NCBI RefSeq assembly: GCF_000479005.1
Contig: NZ_AWXC01000028.1
Coordinates: 1 to 64,000, forward strand
Source of the DNA: Prevotella sp. BV3P1
GTDB taxonomy: Bacteria > Bacteroidota > Bacteroidia > Bacteroidales > Bacteroidaceae
Length of the DNA stretch: 64,000 bases
Direction of reading: 5' to 3'
Shown: positions 8,661 through 19,035 of the stretch, piece after piece
Position numbering within the stretch: position 1 is the first letter of the stretch
How the letters are laid out: each line of letters begins with the position of its first letter
Program-made: the position numbers and the translations under genes
The notes under the pieces: model-generated
What the model was told of the DNA's origin: nothing
What the model saw: only the letters and a program-made list of their open reading frames with translations
Databases searched by the model: none

Positions 8661-9251
8661 ATGCTTAGTAGAGTTATACGACTCCTTCTGTTAACGTGTT
8701 TAGGCTCTTCCTGTCTCAAGGAGACTGCTGTTCCTATCTAATCGGCATTCACCATTGAGACATCAGAAGATAAGACCTCACCTGTAACTATCCAATTGAA
8801 AAATGAGAGTTATGGGGCTGATGAGTGTGACTGGATATTTGGAGGAGGACAGCCTTGTAGTTCTACAGACAAAAGCCCAGGAAAGGTTATATTCACTCAG
8901 GCAGGTGAGCACAAAATTACCTTACGAGTCTGGAATGCTGTAGAGGAAAGGACAAGTCAGCAGACCCTCAGAGTTGACGCCGCCATGACGATAGACTTTG
9001 ATTTTACCGTGGCAATCAATGATATTGCTCCGGGAACTGTTTCCATCATCAACAAAAGCAAAGGCGGAAGCCAATATGAGTGGACTTTTGAAGGTGGCAT
9101 CCCCTCTACATCCAACCAACAACATCCGGGAACAATAACCTTTGCGGACGGTGGTGAGCATAAGATTCACTTAAGAGTATTCAATGGCAGTAAATACGAG
9201 GAACGTACTAAGACGCTAACCCTACAACCTCCTATTCAAGCCGACTTTTAA
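8661..9251 (+). pseudogene. PKD-repeat lipoprotein, interrupted by a stop codon and truncated by an IS fragment
   Basis: From the ATG at 8661 the frame reads a lipoprotein signal (LLLLTCLGSSC) and CLKETAVPI, then hits TAA at 8739-8741 where the paralogous gene at 7810 has Glu. After the stop the same frame continues with SAFTIETSEDKTSPVTIQLK and two PKD-type beta repeats (KSPGKVIFTQAGEHKITLRV and HPGTITFADGGEHKIHLRV). It ends in a new repeat start (PPIQADF) exactly where transposase sequence begins. The intact ancestor was probably a larger surface lipoprotein with several PKD domains. The leader and linker are nearly identical to those of the TNT gene. Confidence 0.8.
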
Positions 9252-9414
9252 GTCGTACTTCTCTAACGCTGTTTCTTACAACCGTTTTGTTGAACTTGAA
9301 TGTAGGGTGTTTTTCCCTCTTATGTTCTTTCTTAATCTGTGTGCATTTGGAAGATGTGCAGGTGTTACATTTGTTGACTCAACAATGAACATTACCCTTA
9401 ACTTGTCAGAATAA
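9244..9414 (+). mobile_element. IS982-type transposase fragment
   Basis: In a different frame from the PKD gene that it abuts, this stretch encodes FKSYFSNAVSYNRFVEL, RVFFPLMFFLNLCAFGRC and GVTFVDSTM, hallmark internal segments of IS982-family transposases, with the catalytic Asp in VDSTM. The expected continuation after DSTM is lost and a stop follows at 9412-9414. Only about 55 of roughly 290 residues remain. Confidence 0.8.
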
Positions 9415-9596
9415 GGTCGGGATGAATCCGAATTGGGGTATAAAATATAATACGCGAGAGTACGTTTTACAGATTCTTTTCGCGCTCTTCACGAACGATA
9501 AGTGTTGTTGATATACATTCGTTTTCGGTGTAAATTATCAAAATGAATGCTATATTTTGTTAAATTTTTAAGCTCGTGAAAAATTGAACTTATTAT
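9415..9596. other. Gene-free spacer upstream of the rpsL promoter
   Basis: AT-rich sequence with no reading frame of note; it separates the IS fragment from the ribosomal operon promoter. Confidence 0.5.
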
Positions 9597-9630
9597 TTTG
9601 TACGAGTTTTAATTATTATTTGTACCTTTG
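9597..9630 (+). promoter_or_regulatory. Promoter of the ribosomal superoperon
   Basis: TTTG at 9597-9600 and TACCTTTG at 9623-9630 form a textbook Bacteroidales promoter with a 22-base spacer. The predicted start near 9637 leaves an AT-rich leader of about 100 bases before rpsL, long enough for a regulatory structure. Confidence 0.75.
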
Positions 9631-9739
9631 CAGCCCGAAAAGGTTCATTGTATCCAATTCACTAAAGGGGATATTGTGTCCTCTTTCGATATCGCTTCGA
9701 TAATATACAAAATAATATATAAAATTAAAAAGTAAAATT

Positions 9740-10123
9740 ATGCCTACTATTTCACAGTTAGTAAGAAAAGGCAGACGGGTGATTGAAAGCTCAAGCAAGT
9801 CGCCAGCTTTGGACAACTGTCCTCAGCGTCGTGGCGTTTGTGTGCGCGTGTATACAACCACTCCAAAGAAGCCTAATTCGGCGATGCGTAAGGTCGCCCG
9901 TGTTCGTTTGACCAACCAGAAGGAAGTAAACTCTTACATCCCAGGAGAAGGACACAACTTGCAAGAGCACAGTATCGTGCTGGTTCGTGGCGGTCGTGTG
10001 AAAGATCTTCCTGGTGTTCGTTACCACATCGTTCGCGGAACATTGGATACCGCCGGCGTTGCAAACCGCACGCAGCGACGTTCTAAATATGGAGCGAAGC
10101 GCCCTAAGGCAGCTAAGAAGTAA
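9740..10123 (+). CDS. rpsL: 30S ribosomal protein S12
   Basis: Decoding-centre protein of the small subunit, first gene of the superoperon. The highly conserved [19 protein letters not shown] and [18 protein letters not shown] segments are intact. The residues where streptomycin-resistance changes usually arise (Lys43/Lys44 and Lys88 in this numbering) are wild type, and the Asp89 that is methylthiolated in many bacteria is present. Length of 127 residues is normal. It is followed by an unusually long 253-base gap before rpsG. Confidence 0.98.
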   Translation: MPTISQLVRKGRRVIESSSKSPALDNCPQRRGVCVRVYTTTPKKPNSAMRKVARVRLTNQKEVNSYIPGEGHNLQEHSIVLVRGGRVKDLPGVRYHIVRGTLDTAGVANRTQRRSKYGAKRPKAAKK

Positions 10124-10376
10124 GCTGAACGCAAGAAAGATTCTAAATCAGCGGGTTCTGTGGTTGGTAAGAATGTAGATGATACATGACTTCAGAACCG
10201 GAGATTGGAAAATGGCTCAAGAGCCCAGTGACTTGGAATCTTTTCTTTATCCCATTAAAATAATATTTATCGTTTTGCTGGAGAATTATTATCAAGGTTG
10301 AGTAAATGCTCAAGAGTGGGTGTTGAAGATCAAAACAATAACAGCCTCCGCAGACACAATTTTTTATTAAGTAAAA
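10124..10376. other. Long rpsL-rpsG spacer with possible leader hairpins
   Basis: No gene is present. GGTTCTG (10154-10160) can pair with CAGAACC (10193-10199), and GGCTCAAGAGCC (about 10214-10225) forms a small hairpin. No clear TAnnTTTG promoter was found. The spacer might carry an attenuator or S7-type control site, but this is inference. Confidence 0.35.
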
Positions 10377-10853
10377 ATGAGAAAAGCAAAACCAAAGAAG
10401 CGTGTGATCTTGCCAGATCCAGTCTTCAATGACAAAAATGTATCTAAGTTTGTCAATCACTTGATGTACGATGGAAAGAAAAATACAGCGTACGAAATCT
10501 TCTACAAAGCTCTGGATACCGTTAAGGCTAAGATGGGCAATGAAGAGAAGTCTCCATTGGAAATTTGGAAGCAGGCGTTGGATAACATTACACCGCAAGT
10601 GGAGGTGAAGAGCCGTCGTATCGGTGGTGCCACATTCCAGGTGCCAACGGAAATCCGTCCTGATCGTAAGCAGAGTGTATCGATGAAGAACTTGATACAG
10701 TACGCACGTAAGCGTGGTGGAAAGAGCATGGCAGATAAGCTCGCAGCAGAGATTATGGATGCCTTTAACAATCAGGGTGGCGCTTATAAGCGTAAAGAAG
10801 ATATGCACCGTATGGCTGAGGCAAACCGCGCATTCGCACACTTCAGATTTTAA
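10377..10853 (+). CDS. rpsG: 30S ribosomal protein S7
   Basis: Primary 16S rRNA binder that nucleates assembly of the 30S head. The sequence begins [20 protein letters not shown] and contains the conserved [20 protein letters not shown] and [14 protein letters not shown] segments. At 158 residues it is close to the typical 156. The gene sits between rpsL and fusA as in the classic str operon, with 23 bases to fusA. Confidence 0.98.
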   Translation: MRKAKPKKRVILPDPVFNDKNVSKFVNHLMYDGKKNTAYEIFYKALDTVKAKMGNEEKSPLEIWKQALDNITPQVEVKSRRIGGATFQVPTEIRPDRKQSVSMKNLIQYARKRGGKSMADKLAAEIMDAFNNQGGAYKRKEDMHRMAEANRAFAHFRF

Positions 10854-10876
10854 TGATATAATAAGGTAAAAAGACA

Positions 10877-12991
10877 ATGGCAAATCGCGATTTACATTTA
10901 ACACGTAACATAGGTATCATGGCCCACATCGATGCCGGTAAAACAACAACTTCTGAGCGTATCTTGTTCTATACAGGAAAGACTCATAAGATTGGTGAGG
11001 TGCATGATGGAGCAGCTACTATGGACTGGATGGCCCAGGAACAGGAGCGTGGTATTACCATTACTTCTGCTGCGACAACCTGTACCTGGAAATATTTAGG
11101 GAAAGCTTTCAAGATTAACCTGATTGATACTCCGGGACACGTCGACTTTACCGCTGAGGTAGAACGTTCTTTGCGTGTGCTCGACGGTGCAGTAGCAACC
11201 TATTCTGCAGCCGATGGTGTACAGCCACAGTCGGAAACAGTGTGGCGTCAGGCTGATAAATATAATGTACCGCGCATCGGATATGTGAACAAGATGGACC
11301 GTTCAGGTGCAAACTTCTTCGAGACAGTTCAGCAGATGAGGGACATCTTGGGTGCCAACCCTTGTCCAATTCAGATACCAATCGGTGCTGAAGAAAACTT
11401 CAAGGGTGTAGTTGACCTTATTAAAATGAAGGCGATGTATTGGCACGACGAAACTATGGGTGCTGAATACGACGTTACGGATATCCCAGCAGAGTTGGTA
11501 GACGAAGCGAACGAGTGGAGAGATAAATTGTTAGATTCTGCTGCAAGTTTTGACGATGACTTGATGGAGAAATATCTCGAGGGTCAGGAAATCGATGAGA
11601 TGCAGTTGATCAAGGCAATCCGTAAAGGAACTTGTGCCATGGAGCTGACTCCTATGGTACTGGGATCATCCTATAAGAACAAGGGTGTTCAGCCATTATT
11701 GGATTACATTTGTGCATTCTTGCCATCACCTCTGGACACGGAGGCGATTGTGGGTACCAATCCCGACACTGATGAGGATGAAGACCGTAAGCCTTCCGAG
11801 GATGAGCCGACAGCCGCTTTGGCGTTCAAGATTGCGACAGACCCGTTCATGGGACGTTTGGTGTTCTTCCGCGTGTATTCCGGAAAAGTTACCGCGGGCT
11901 CGTATGTCTACAATCCGCGTACGGGTAAGAAAGAGCGTATCAGCCGTCTGTTCCAGATGGATTCTCATAAGGAAATTCCGATGGATTCGATCGACGCGGG
12001 TGATATCGGAGCCGGTGTTGGATTCAAGGATATTCGCACGGGTGACACCTTGTGTGACGAGGAGCATCCTATCGTGCTGGAATCCATGACATTCCCCGAC
12101 ACCGTGATTTCCATAGCCGTTGAGCCAAAGAGCCAGGCAGATATTGCTAAGCTGGATAACGGTTTGGCCAAGTTGGCAGAGGAAGACCCAACGTTTACAG
12201 TTCGTACCGACGAGCAGAGTGGTCAGACGATTATCTCTGGTATGGGTGAGTTGCACTTGGATATCATCATTGACCGTTTGAAACGTGAATTTAAGGTTGA
12301 ATGTAACCAGGGCAAGCCACAGGTTAACTATAAGGAGGCTATCACCAAGGATGTAACCTTGCGTGAAGTTTACAAGAAACAGAGTGGTGGTCGTGGTAAA
12401 TTCGCCGACATTATCGTTACTGTTGGTCCCAAGGATGAGGATTATACCGAAGGCGACTTGCAGTTTGTTAACGAGGTTAAAGGTGGTAACGTGCCAAAGG
12501 AATTCATTCCTTCTGTACAGAAGGGTTTCCAAGATTGCCTGAAGAATGGTGTCTTGGGTGGCTTCCCTGTTACGGGCTTAAAGGTTACATTGACGGATGG
12601 TTCTTTCCACCCTGTTGACTCTGACCAATTGTCTTTCGAGCTTGCTGCACATAATGCATTTAAGAATGCTTGCCCGAAGGCTGGTCCTGTTTTGATGGAG
12701 CCTATCATGAAAGTGGAAGTAGTGACACCAGAAGAGAACATGGGTGACGTGATTGGCGACTTGAATAAGCGTCGCGGTCTTGTACAAGGCATGGATGAAG
12801 CGCGCAGTGGTGCTCGTATCGTTAAAGCAATGGTGCCATTGGCCGAGATGTTTGGTTATGTAACTGCTTTGCGTACCATCACATCAGGACGTGCAACTAG
12901 TTCGATGGAATATGATCATCATGCACCTGTTTCTACCTCTATCGCGAAGACAGTGCTTGAGGAAGTTAATGGTAAGGCAGATCTTCTTTAA
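10877..12991 (+). CDS. fusA: Translation elongation factor G
   Basis: Ribosomal translocase GTPase. The G1 motif [16 protein letters not shown]3 [16 protein letters not shown] and G4 NKMDRSGA are present near the N-terminus, followed by domains II-V. The conserved domain IV segments YKEAIT and [10 protein letters not shown], and the C-terminal [15 protein letters not shown] region, are intact. The 704 residues match bacterial EF-G. It lies in the canonical rpsL-rpsG-fusA order and is separated from rpsJ by a 93-base hairpin-containing spacer. No tuf gene follows, as is common in Bacteroidales. Confidence 0.98.
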   Translation: MANRDLHLTRNIGIMAHIDAGKTTTSERILFYTGKTHKIGEVHDGAATMDWMAQEQERGITITSAATTCTWKYLGKAFKINLIDTPGHVDFTAEVERSLRVLDGAVATYSAADGVQPQSETVWRQADKYNVPRIGYVNKMDRSGANFFETVQQMRDILGANPCPIQIPIGAEENFKGVVDLIKMKAMYWHDETMGAEYDVTDIPAELVDEANEWRDKLLDSAASFDDDLMEKYLEGQEIDEMQLIKAIRKGTCAMELTPMVLGSSYKNKGVQPLLDYICAFLPSPLDTEAIVGTNPDTDEDEDRKPSEDEPTAALAFKIATDPFMGRLVFFRVYSGKVTAGSYVYNPRTGKKERISRLFQMDSHKEIPMDSIDAGDIGAGVGFKDIRTGDTLCDEEHPIVLESMTFPDTVISIAVEPKSQADIAKLDNGLAKLAEEDPTFTVRTDEQSGQTIISGMGELHLDIIIDRLKREFKVECNQGKPQVNYKEAITKDVTLREVYKKQSGGRGKFADIIVTVGPKDEDYTEGDLQFVNEVKGGNVPKEFIPSVQKGFQDCLKNGVLGGFPVTGLKVTLTDGSFHPVDSDQLSFELAAHNAFKNACPKAGPVLMEPIMKVEVVTPEENMGDVIGDLNKRRGLVQGMDEARSGARIVKAMVPLAEMFGYVTALRTITSGRATSSMEYDHHAPVSTSIAKTVLEEVNGKADLL

Positions 12992-13008
12992 AAAAGAATA
13001 TAAGGAAA

Positions 13009-13050
13009 GAGAATCACATCTTAGCGTATGACTCTTAAGATGTGTATCTC
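13009..13050 (+). promoter_or_regulatory. Stem-loop between fusA and rpsJ
   Basis: GAGAATCACATCTTA (13009-13023) pairs with TAAGATGTGTATCTC (13036-13050) with a two-base mismatch. There is no U-tract, so a processing or attenuation element at the junction of the str and S10 blocks is more likely than a terminator. A role in regulation is inference. Confidence 0.45.
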
Positions 13051-13084
13051 TCTCCTCTTAATAAATAACTAACAAATATCAAAG

Positions 13085-13390
13085 ATGAGTCAAAAAATCA
13101 GAATTAAGCTGAAGTCTTACGACCACCAGTTGGTTGACAAATCAGCTGAGAAAATTGTGAAGGCAGTAAAAGCAACAGGTGCTATTGTCAGTGGTCCTAT
13201 TCCATTGCCTACTCACAAGAGAATTTTCACCGTGAACCGCAGTACTTTCGTGAATAAGAAAGCACGTGAGCAGTTTCAACTCTCAAACTTCAAGCGTTTG
13301 ATAGATATCTATAGCTCATCAGCCAAGACAGTTGATGCTTTGATGAAGTTGGATTTGCCCAGTGGTGTTGAGGTAGAAATCAAGGTGTAA
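13085..13390 (+). CDS. rpsJ: 30S ribosomal protein S10
   Basis: Small-subunit head protein, also the NusE antitermination partner. The sequence [20 protein letters not shown] and the conserved [20 protein letters not shown] loop identify it. At 101 residues its length is normal. It starts the S10 block, followed after 124 bases by rplC; that spacer carries degenerate ACTNAAAAACT-type simple sequence. Confidence 0.98.
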   Translation: MSQKIRIKLKSYDHQLVDKSAEKIVKAVKATGAIVSGPIPLPTHKRIFTVNRSTFVNKKAREQFQLSNFKRLIDIYSSSAKTVDALMKLDLPSGVEVEIKV

Positions 13391-13514
13391 ATTAACGTAT
13401 GAAAAGTTTTTTGTAGGGGAGCATGAGTAATTGATTTGAGAAGTATCTACTCGTCCACTCGTCAACTAAAGAACTTAAAAACTAAAAAACTCATAAACTA
13501 ATAATTTTATTGAA

Positions 13515-14129
13515 ATGCCAGGATTAATTGGAAGAAAAATCGGAATGACATCCGTTTTCAGTGCCGACGGTAAAAATATACCGTGCACTGTTATCGAAGC
13601 TGGTCCTTGTGTTGTAACCCAGGTCAAAACAGTGGAAACCGATGGTTACAAGGCTCTTCAATTAGGTTTCGGAGAAGCAAAGGAAAAGAGAACAACCAAA
13701 CCTTTGTTGGGAACCTTCAAAAAAGCCGGCACAACACCTAAAAAGCACTTGGTCGAGTTCAAATTTGATGGGGAGTATAACCTGGGTGACACTATTACTG
13801 TTGAGTTGTTTAACGATACAGAATTCGTTGACGTAATAGGCACCTCAAAAGGTAAAGGCTTCCAGGGCGTAGTTAAGCGTCACGGATTCGGCGGCGTAGG
13901 TCAGCGTACACACGGTCAGGATGACCGAGCTCGCAAGCCGGGTTCTATTGGTGCATGTTCTTATCCAGCTAAAGTGTTTAAAGGTATGCGCATGGGCGGC
14001 CAGATGGGTGGTGACAGAGTCACAACTCAGAATCTGAGAGTGTTAAAAGTGATTCCAGAGAAGAACCTCTTGATTGTCAAGGGCTCGTTTGCTGGATGCA
14101 ATGGTTCAACTGTTTTAATTGAGAAATAA
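13515..14129 (+). CDS. rplC: 50S ribosomal protein L3
   Basis: Early-assembly 23S rRNA protein near the peptidyl-transferase centre. It starts [20 protein letters not shown] and contains the conserved loop [20 protein letters not shown] and [20 protein letters not shown]. The Gln in the GGQMGGDR region, which is methylated in some bacteria, is present. The length of 204 residues is normal. The stop codon overlaps the rplD start by one base. Confidence 0.98.
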   Translation: MPGLIGRKIGMTSVFSADGKNIPCTVIEAGPCVVTQVKTVETDGYKALQLGFGEAKEKRTTKPLLGTFKKAGTTPKKHLVEFKFDGEYNLGDTITVELFNDTEFVDVIGTSKGKGFQGVVKRHGFGGVGQRTHGQDDRARKPGSIGACSYPAKVFKGMRMGGQMGGDRVTTQNLRVLKVIPEKNLLIVKGSFAGCNGSTVLIEK

Positions 14130-14758
14130 TGGAAGTTAGCGTATTAAATATCAATGGTCAGGAAACTGGAAGAAAGGTTACGTTGAACGAAGCTATCTTC
14201 GGAATAGAGCCAAACGACCATGTGCTATATCTTGATGTAAAGCAGTATCTTGCAAATCAGCGTCAAGGAACAGCCAAGGCGAAAGAGAGAAGTGAGATGA
14301 GTGGTTCTACTCGCAAACTTGGTCGCCAGAAAGGTGGTGGCGGGGCACGTCGCGGTGATATCAACTCGCCTGTACTTGTTGGTGGCGCACGCGTGTTTGG
14401 TCCAAAACCACGTGACTATCGCTTTAAATTGAATAAAAAAGTAAAGAATCTTGCTCGTAAATCAGCTTTGTCATACAAAGCACAGGAGAACGCAATCGTT
14501 ATCGTGGAAGACTTTACTTTGGATGCCCCAAAGACTAAAGATTTCGTAAATATTGCAAAAAATCTTAAAGTCGAGGGTAAGAAGTCGCTCCTGGTTTTGC
14601 CAGAAGCAAATAAAAATGTATATTTGTCGGCTCGTAATCTGCAACAAGCAGAAGTGATGACGGCATCTACACTCAATACTTATAAAGTTTTGAATGCAGA
14701 TGTTCTTGTTGTGACAGAAAACTCGTTGAAGGTGATCGACAATATCTTAATTAAATAA
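14129..14758 (+). CDS. rplD: 50S ribosomal protein L4
   Basis: Lines the nascent peptide exit tunnel together with L22. The tunnel loop segment [20 protein letters not shown] is intact, followed by the conserved [16 protein letters not shown]. In enterobacteria L4 represses its own S10 operon; whether this occurs here is unknown. The 209-residue length is typical for the group. Start codon overlaps the rplC stop (TAATG). Confidence 0.97.
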   Translation: MEVSVLNINGQETGRKVTLNEAIFGIEPNDHVLYLDVKQYLANQRQGTAKAKERSEMSGSTRKLGRQKGGGGARRGDINSPVLVGGARVFGPKPRDYRFKLNKKVKNLARKSALSYKAQENAIVIVEDFTLDAPKTKDFVNIAKNLKVEGKKSLLVLPEANKNVYLSARNLQQAEVMTASTLNTYKVLNADVLVVTENSLKVIDNILIK

Positions 14759-14773
14759 AGGAGACAATAGAAA

Positions 14774-15118
14774 ATGGCAATTATCATTAAACCACTGGTC
14801 ACTGAGAAGATGACTAAGATTACAGACAAGTCTTCTATTGAAAAAACTTATAAGGTGAAAGGCGAGAGCCGCACTAAGGTTGCAGAACTGAAGTATGGTT
14901 TCATCGTTCGTCCAGAAGCCGATAAGCTCCAAATTAAGAAAGAGATTGAAAGTCTGTACAACGTTACAGTAATAAATGTGAACACAGCTCGCTACGCAGG
15001 TAAGCGTTCAAGTCGCTATACTCGCGCTGGACTTGTGAAGGGACAGAAAGCTGCGTTCAAGAAAGCAATCGTCACTCTGAAAGAGGGCGATACAATTGAT
15101 TTTTACAGCAATATTTAA
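14774..15118 (+). CDS. rplW: 50S ribosomal protein L23
   Basis: Forms the docking site for trigger factor and signal recognition particle at the tunnel exit. It begins MAIIIKPLVTEKMTKITDKS and has the typical YNVTVINVNTARYAGKR and KKAIVTLKEGDTIDFYSNI ends. At 114 residues it is a little longer than the E. coli protein, with an extra segment in the N-terminal half. Eight bases separate it from rplB. Confidence 0.96.
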   Translation: MAIIIKPLVTEKMTKITDKSSIEKTYKVKGESRTKVAELKYGFIVRPEADKLQIKKEIESLYNVTVINVNTARYAGKRSSRYTRAGLVKGQKAAFKKAIVTLKEGDTIDFYSNI

Positions 15119-15126
15119 AATAAAAA

Positions 15127-15951
<825 letters not shown>

Positions 15952-15973
15952 TCAAGTAAACTAAGAGTAAAAT

Positions 15974-16240
15974 ATGAGTCGTTCACTTAAGAAAGGTCCG
16001 TATATCAACGTAGCTCTGGAAAAGAAAATTCTCGCTATGAATGAGAGTGGAAAGAAGAGCGTTGTTAAAACATGGGCAAGAGCTTCAATGATTTCCCCTG
16101 ATTTCGTGGGTCACACTGTTGCAGTCCATAACGGAAATAAATTTATCCCTGTTTACGTTACAGAAAACATGGTAGGACATAAGTTAGGAGAGTTCTCTCC
16201 AACTCGTCGTTTTGGTGGCCACGCCGGTAACAAGAAATAA
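15974..16240 (+). CDS. rpsS: 30S ribosomal protein S19
   Basis: Small-subunit head protein contacting the A-site finger and S13. The motifs [32 protein letters not shown] and [18 protein letters not shown] are complete. The 88-residue length is normal. It sits between rplB and rplV as expected. Confidence 0.98.
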   Translation: MSRSLKKGPYINVALEKKILAMNESGKKSVVKTWARASMISPDFVGHTVAVHNGNKFIPVYVTENMVGHKLGEFSPTRRFGGHAGNKK

Positions 16241-16274
16241 TAGGGACAAACCATTTAAAAAGTAAAAATTAATA

Positions 16275-16679
16275 ATGGGAGCAAGAAAGCATATAGCGGC
16301 TGAAAAATTAAAAGAAGCCCGCAAAAATTTATACTTCGCAAAGCTCAAAGGTGTTCCTTCATCACCCCGGAAAATGCGCTATGTAGTAGACATGATCCGA
16401 GGTATGGAAGTTAACCGCGCTCTCGGAGTATTGAGATTCTCAAAAAAGCAAGCTGCTCAAGATATAGAGAAGTTACTTCTTTCTGCAATTGCTAACTGGG
16501 AAGCTAAGAATGATCGTAAGGCTGAAGATGGAGAGTTGTTCGTCAGCCGTGTCTTCGTAGATGAAGGTGTTACGATGAAGCGTATGAGACCGGCACCGCA
16601 AGGCCGTGGGTACAGAATTCGTAAGCGTAGTAACCATGTTACTTTGTTTGTTGATGCCAAAACTAATGACGAAAAATAA
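16275..16679 (+). CDS. rplV: 50S ribosomal protein L22
   Basis: Exit-tunnel protein; its extended beta-hairpin carries macrolide-resistance sites. It contains [20 protein letters not shown] and the hairpin region [20 protein letters not shown] followed by SNHVTLFV, all intact with no visible hairpin deletion. The 134-residue protein has a short N-terminal extension compared with E. coli (110). Nine bases separate it from rpsC. Confidence 0.97.
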   Translation: MGARKHIAAEKLKEARKNLYFAKLKGVPSSPRKMRYVVDMIRGMEVNRALGVLRFSKKQAAQDIEKLLLSAIANWEAKNDRKAEDGELFVSRVFVDEGVTMKRMRPAPQGRGYRIRKRSNHVTLFVDAKTNDEK

Positions 16680-16687
16680 TAAATAGA

Positions 16688-17419
16688 ATGGGACAGAAAG
16701 TTAATCCAATAAGCAATCGACTTGGAATTATCCGTGGTTGGGATTCAAATTGGTTCGGTGGTAAGGACTTCGGAGACAACCTTGTAGAAGACAGGAAAAT
16801 CCGCAAGTATCTTAACGAGCGTTTGGCTAAGGCAAGCCTTTCACGCATCGTCATTGAACGTACCTTGAAGCTCGTTACCATTACTATTTGTACAGCAAGA
16901 CCTGGTATCGTCATTGGTAAAGGAGGTCAAGATGTAGATAAACTCAAGGAGGAATTGAAGAATCTTTTCCATAAAGATATTCAAATCAATATTTTTGAGG
17001 TAAAGAAGCCTGAACTCGATGCCAACATTGTAGGAAACAATATCGCTCGCCAAGTAGAAGGTAAAATCGCTTACCGCCGTGCTATCAAGATGGCCATACA
17101 AAATACGATGCGTGCTGGTGCAGAGGGTATCAAGGTTCAAATTTCTGGACGTTTGAATGGTGCAGAAATGGCACGCAAGGAAATGTACAAAGAAGGTCGT
17201 ACACCATTGCATACATTCCGTGCTGACATCGATTACTGCCAGACAGAGGCGCTTACGAAAGTAGGCTTGCTCGGCATCAAAGTTTGGATTTGTCGTGGAG
17301 AAGTTTATGGTAAGCAAGAATTGACACCAAACTTCACACAGGATAAGACTAATACTGGTCGTCCAAACGGTGGCCGTAACAGTGGTCGCGGTAATCGTAG
17401 AAGAAACAATAACCGTTAA
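16688..17419 (+). CDS. rpsC: 30S ribosomal protein S3
   Basis: mRNA-entry protein with helicase activity. The N-terminal [20 protein letters not shown], the KH-domain loop [18 protein letters not shown] and the C-terminal GVWI-type segment [15 protein letters not shown] are present. The tail (about residues 220-243) is rich in Asn, Gly and Arg, as is common in Bacteroidales. 243 residues in total. Confidence 0.98.
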   Translation: MGQKVNPISNRLGIIRGWDSNWFGGKDFGDNLVEDRKIRKYLNERLAKASLSRIVIERTLKLVTITICTARPGIVIGKGGQDVDKLKEELKNLFHKDIQINIFEVKKPELDANIVGNNIARQVEGKIAYRRAIKMAIQNTMRAGAEGIKVQISGRLNGAEMARKEMYKEGRTPLHTFRADIDYCQTEALTKVGLLGIKVWICRGEVYGKQELTPNFTQDKTNTGRPNGGRNSGRGNRRRNNNR

Positions 17420-17433
17420 AAGAAAAAGTTATC

Positions 17434-17862
17434 ATGTTACAGCCAAAAAGAGTAAAATATAGAAGACCTCAAGATGGACGTGGAAACAAAGGAAACGCCC
17501 ATAGAGGAACACAGCTCGTTTTCGGTTCGTTCGGTATCAAGACGCTTGAACCCAAATGGATCGATAGCCGACAGATAGAAGCTGCACGTGTAGCAGTTAA
17601 CCGTTACATGCAGCGTGAAGGACAAGTCTGGATTCGAATCTTTCCGGACAAACCAATCACTCGTAAGCCTGCCGATGTCCGTATGGGTAAAGGTAAGGGT
17701 GATCCCATGGGATGGGTGGCTCCGGTTACACCGGGACGTATCCTCTTTGAAGTAGAAGGTGTAAGTTTTGATGTAGCTAAAGAGGCATTGCGCTTGGCTG
17801 CTCAGAAGTTGCCTGTGAAGACAAAGTTTGTTGTACGACGTGATTACGATAAAAACGCTTAA
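17434..17862 (+). CDS. rplP: 50S ribosomal protein L16
   Basis: Late-assembly protein that positions tRNA at the A and P sites. It begins [20 protein letters not shown] and contains [20 protein letters not shown] and the conserved Arg-rich [18 protein letters not shown] end. The 142-residue length is standard. It lies four bases before rpmC. Confidence 0.98.
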   Translation: MLQPKRVKYRRPQDGRGNKGNAHRGTQLVFGSFGIKTLEPKWIDSRQIEAARVAVNRYMQREGQVWIRIFPDKPITRKPADVRMGKGKGDPMGWVAPVTPGRILFEVEGVSFDVAKEALRLAAQKLPVKTKFVVRRDYDKNA

Positions 17863-17865
17863 GCT

Positions 17866-18060
17866 ATGAAGATGACAGAATTAAAAGGACTCGCTGAAAA
17901 AGACTTGCGAGAGAAGCTAGAGAACGCTGAGGCAGCTTACAGTCAGATGAAGCTAAATCATGCTGTGTCTCCACTGGAGAATCCATCTCAGATTAAGGTT
18001 GCTCGTCGTGACATCGCTCGTATGAAAACTGAACTGCAGCAGAGGGAACTTAAAAAATAA
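17866..18060 (+). CDS. rpmC: 50S ribosomal protein L29
   Basis: Small two-helix protein at the exit tunnel. It reads [20 protein letters not shown] and closes with [19 protein letters not shown]. The 64-residue length is usual; an internal ATG two codons downstream is an alternative start. It is tightly packed with rplP and rpsQ. Confidence 0.96.
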   Translation: MKMTELKGLAEKDLREKLENAEAAYSQMKLNHAVSPLENPSQIKVARRDIARMKTELQQRELKK

Positions 18061-18062
18061 CA

Positions 18063-18329
18063 ATGGTTCAGATGGAAACAAGAAATTTAAGAAAAGTTAG
18101 ACAGGGTGTCGTTGTTAGCAACAGCATGGATAAGACTATCGTCATTGCTGCAAAGTTCAAAGAGAAACACCCTATATATGGTAAGTTTGTTCAGAAGACA
18201 AAAAAATACCATGTGCATGATGAAAAGAATGAGGCTAATGTAGGTGATACAGTACTCATTATGGAGACACGTCCTTTGTCGAAAACAAAGAGATGGAGAT
18301 TAGTTCAAATAGTAGAAAAAGCTAAGTAA
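18063..18329 (+). CDS. rpsQ: 30S ribosomal protein S17
   Basis: Primary 16S rRNA binder of the 30S body. The segments [40 protein letters not shown] and [15 protein letters not shown] identify it. The ATG at 18063 gives 88 residues; the ATG three codons later (METRNLRK) matches the usual start of relatives better and may be the true one. Confidence 0.96.
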   Translation: MVQMETRNLRKVRQGVVVSNSMDKTIVIAAKFKEKHPIYGKFVQKTKKYHVHDEKNEANVGDTVLIMETRPLSKTKRWRLVQIVEKAK

Positions 18330-18331
18330 TT

Positions 18332-18697
18332 ATGATACAGGCAGAATCAAAACTTACAGTATGTGATAACAGCGGCGCACGTGAGGCTCTTTGCATCCGT
18401 GTTCTCGGTGGTACCGGTCGCCGTTATGCAAGTGTGGGAGACATTATCGTTGTTTCAGTGAAAAACGTAATCCCATCAAGCGATTTGAAAAAAGGTGCAG
18501 TATCTAAGGCTTTAGTCGTTCGTACAAAGAAAGAGATTCGTCGTCCGGATGGTTCATACATTCGTTTCGATGACAATGCTTGTGTTTTGTTGAATAATGC
18601 TGGGGAGATAAGAGGAAGCCGTATCTTCGGTCCTGTTGCTCGCGAGCTGCGTGCAATAAACATGAAAGTGGTTTCTTTGGCACCAGAGGTTCTTTAA
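18332..18697 (+). CDS. rplN: 50S ribosomal protein L14
   Basis: Interface protein contacting 16S rRNA in the 70S. It has the near-invariant start [20 protein letters not shown] and [13 protein letters not shown] end. The 121-residue length is normal. It opens the spc-type block, two bases after rpsQ. Confidence 0.98.
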   Translation: MIQAESKLTVCDNSGAREALCIRVLGGTGRRYASVGDIIVVSVKNVIPSSDLKKGAVSKALVVRTKKEIRRPDGSYIRFDDNACVLLNNAGEIRGSRIFGPVARELRAINMKVVSLAPEVL

Positions 18698-18716
18698 TTA
18701 TTAAAATAACAAGCAA

Positions 18717-19034
18717 ATGAGTAAGTTACATATAAAGAAAGACGATACAGTGATTGTACTGTCCGGTTCGGATAAAGGCAAGACTGGAAAGGTGCTCAAA
18801 GTGTTGGTCGACAAGGAACGCGCCATTGTTGAGGGAGTGAATGTAGTAGCCAGGAGCACAAAGCCTTCGGCTAAGACTCCCCAAGGAGGCATTGTAAGGC
18901 AGGAAGCACCTATACATATTTCTAATTTGAGTTTAATTGACCCAAAGAGTGGCAAAGCTACTCGTATTTCTATCAAAAGAGATGGAAAGAAAGTGATACG
19001 AATCGCCAAAAAATCAGGGGAGGAAATCAAATAA
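18717..19034 (+). CDS. rplX: 50S ribosomal protein L24
   Basis: Assembly initiator of the large subunit. The KOW motif is visible as [20 protein letters not shown], followed by [20 protein letters not shown] and the conserved [18 protein letters not shown]. 105 residues. One base separates its stop from the rplE start. Confidence 0.97.
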   Translation: MSKLHIKKDDTVIVLSGSDKGKTGKVLKVLVDKERAIVEGVNVVARSTKPSAKTPQGGIVRQEAPIHISNLSLIDPKSGKATRISIKRDGKKVIRIAKKSGEEIK

Positions 19035-19035
19035 T

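Noticed and set aside
9597..9739. Riboswitch in the rpsL leader
   Set aside because: The leader is AT-rich without a recognisable riboswitch core.
10143..10904. 253-codon minus-strand frame over rpsG
   Set aside because: It is antisense to rpsG, with no recognisable domain.
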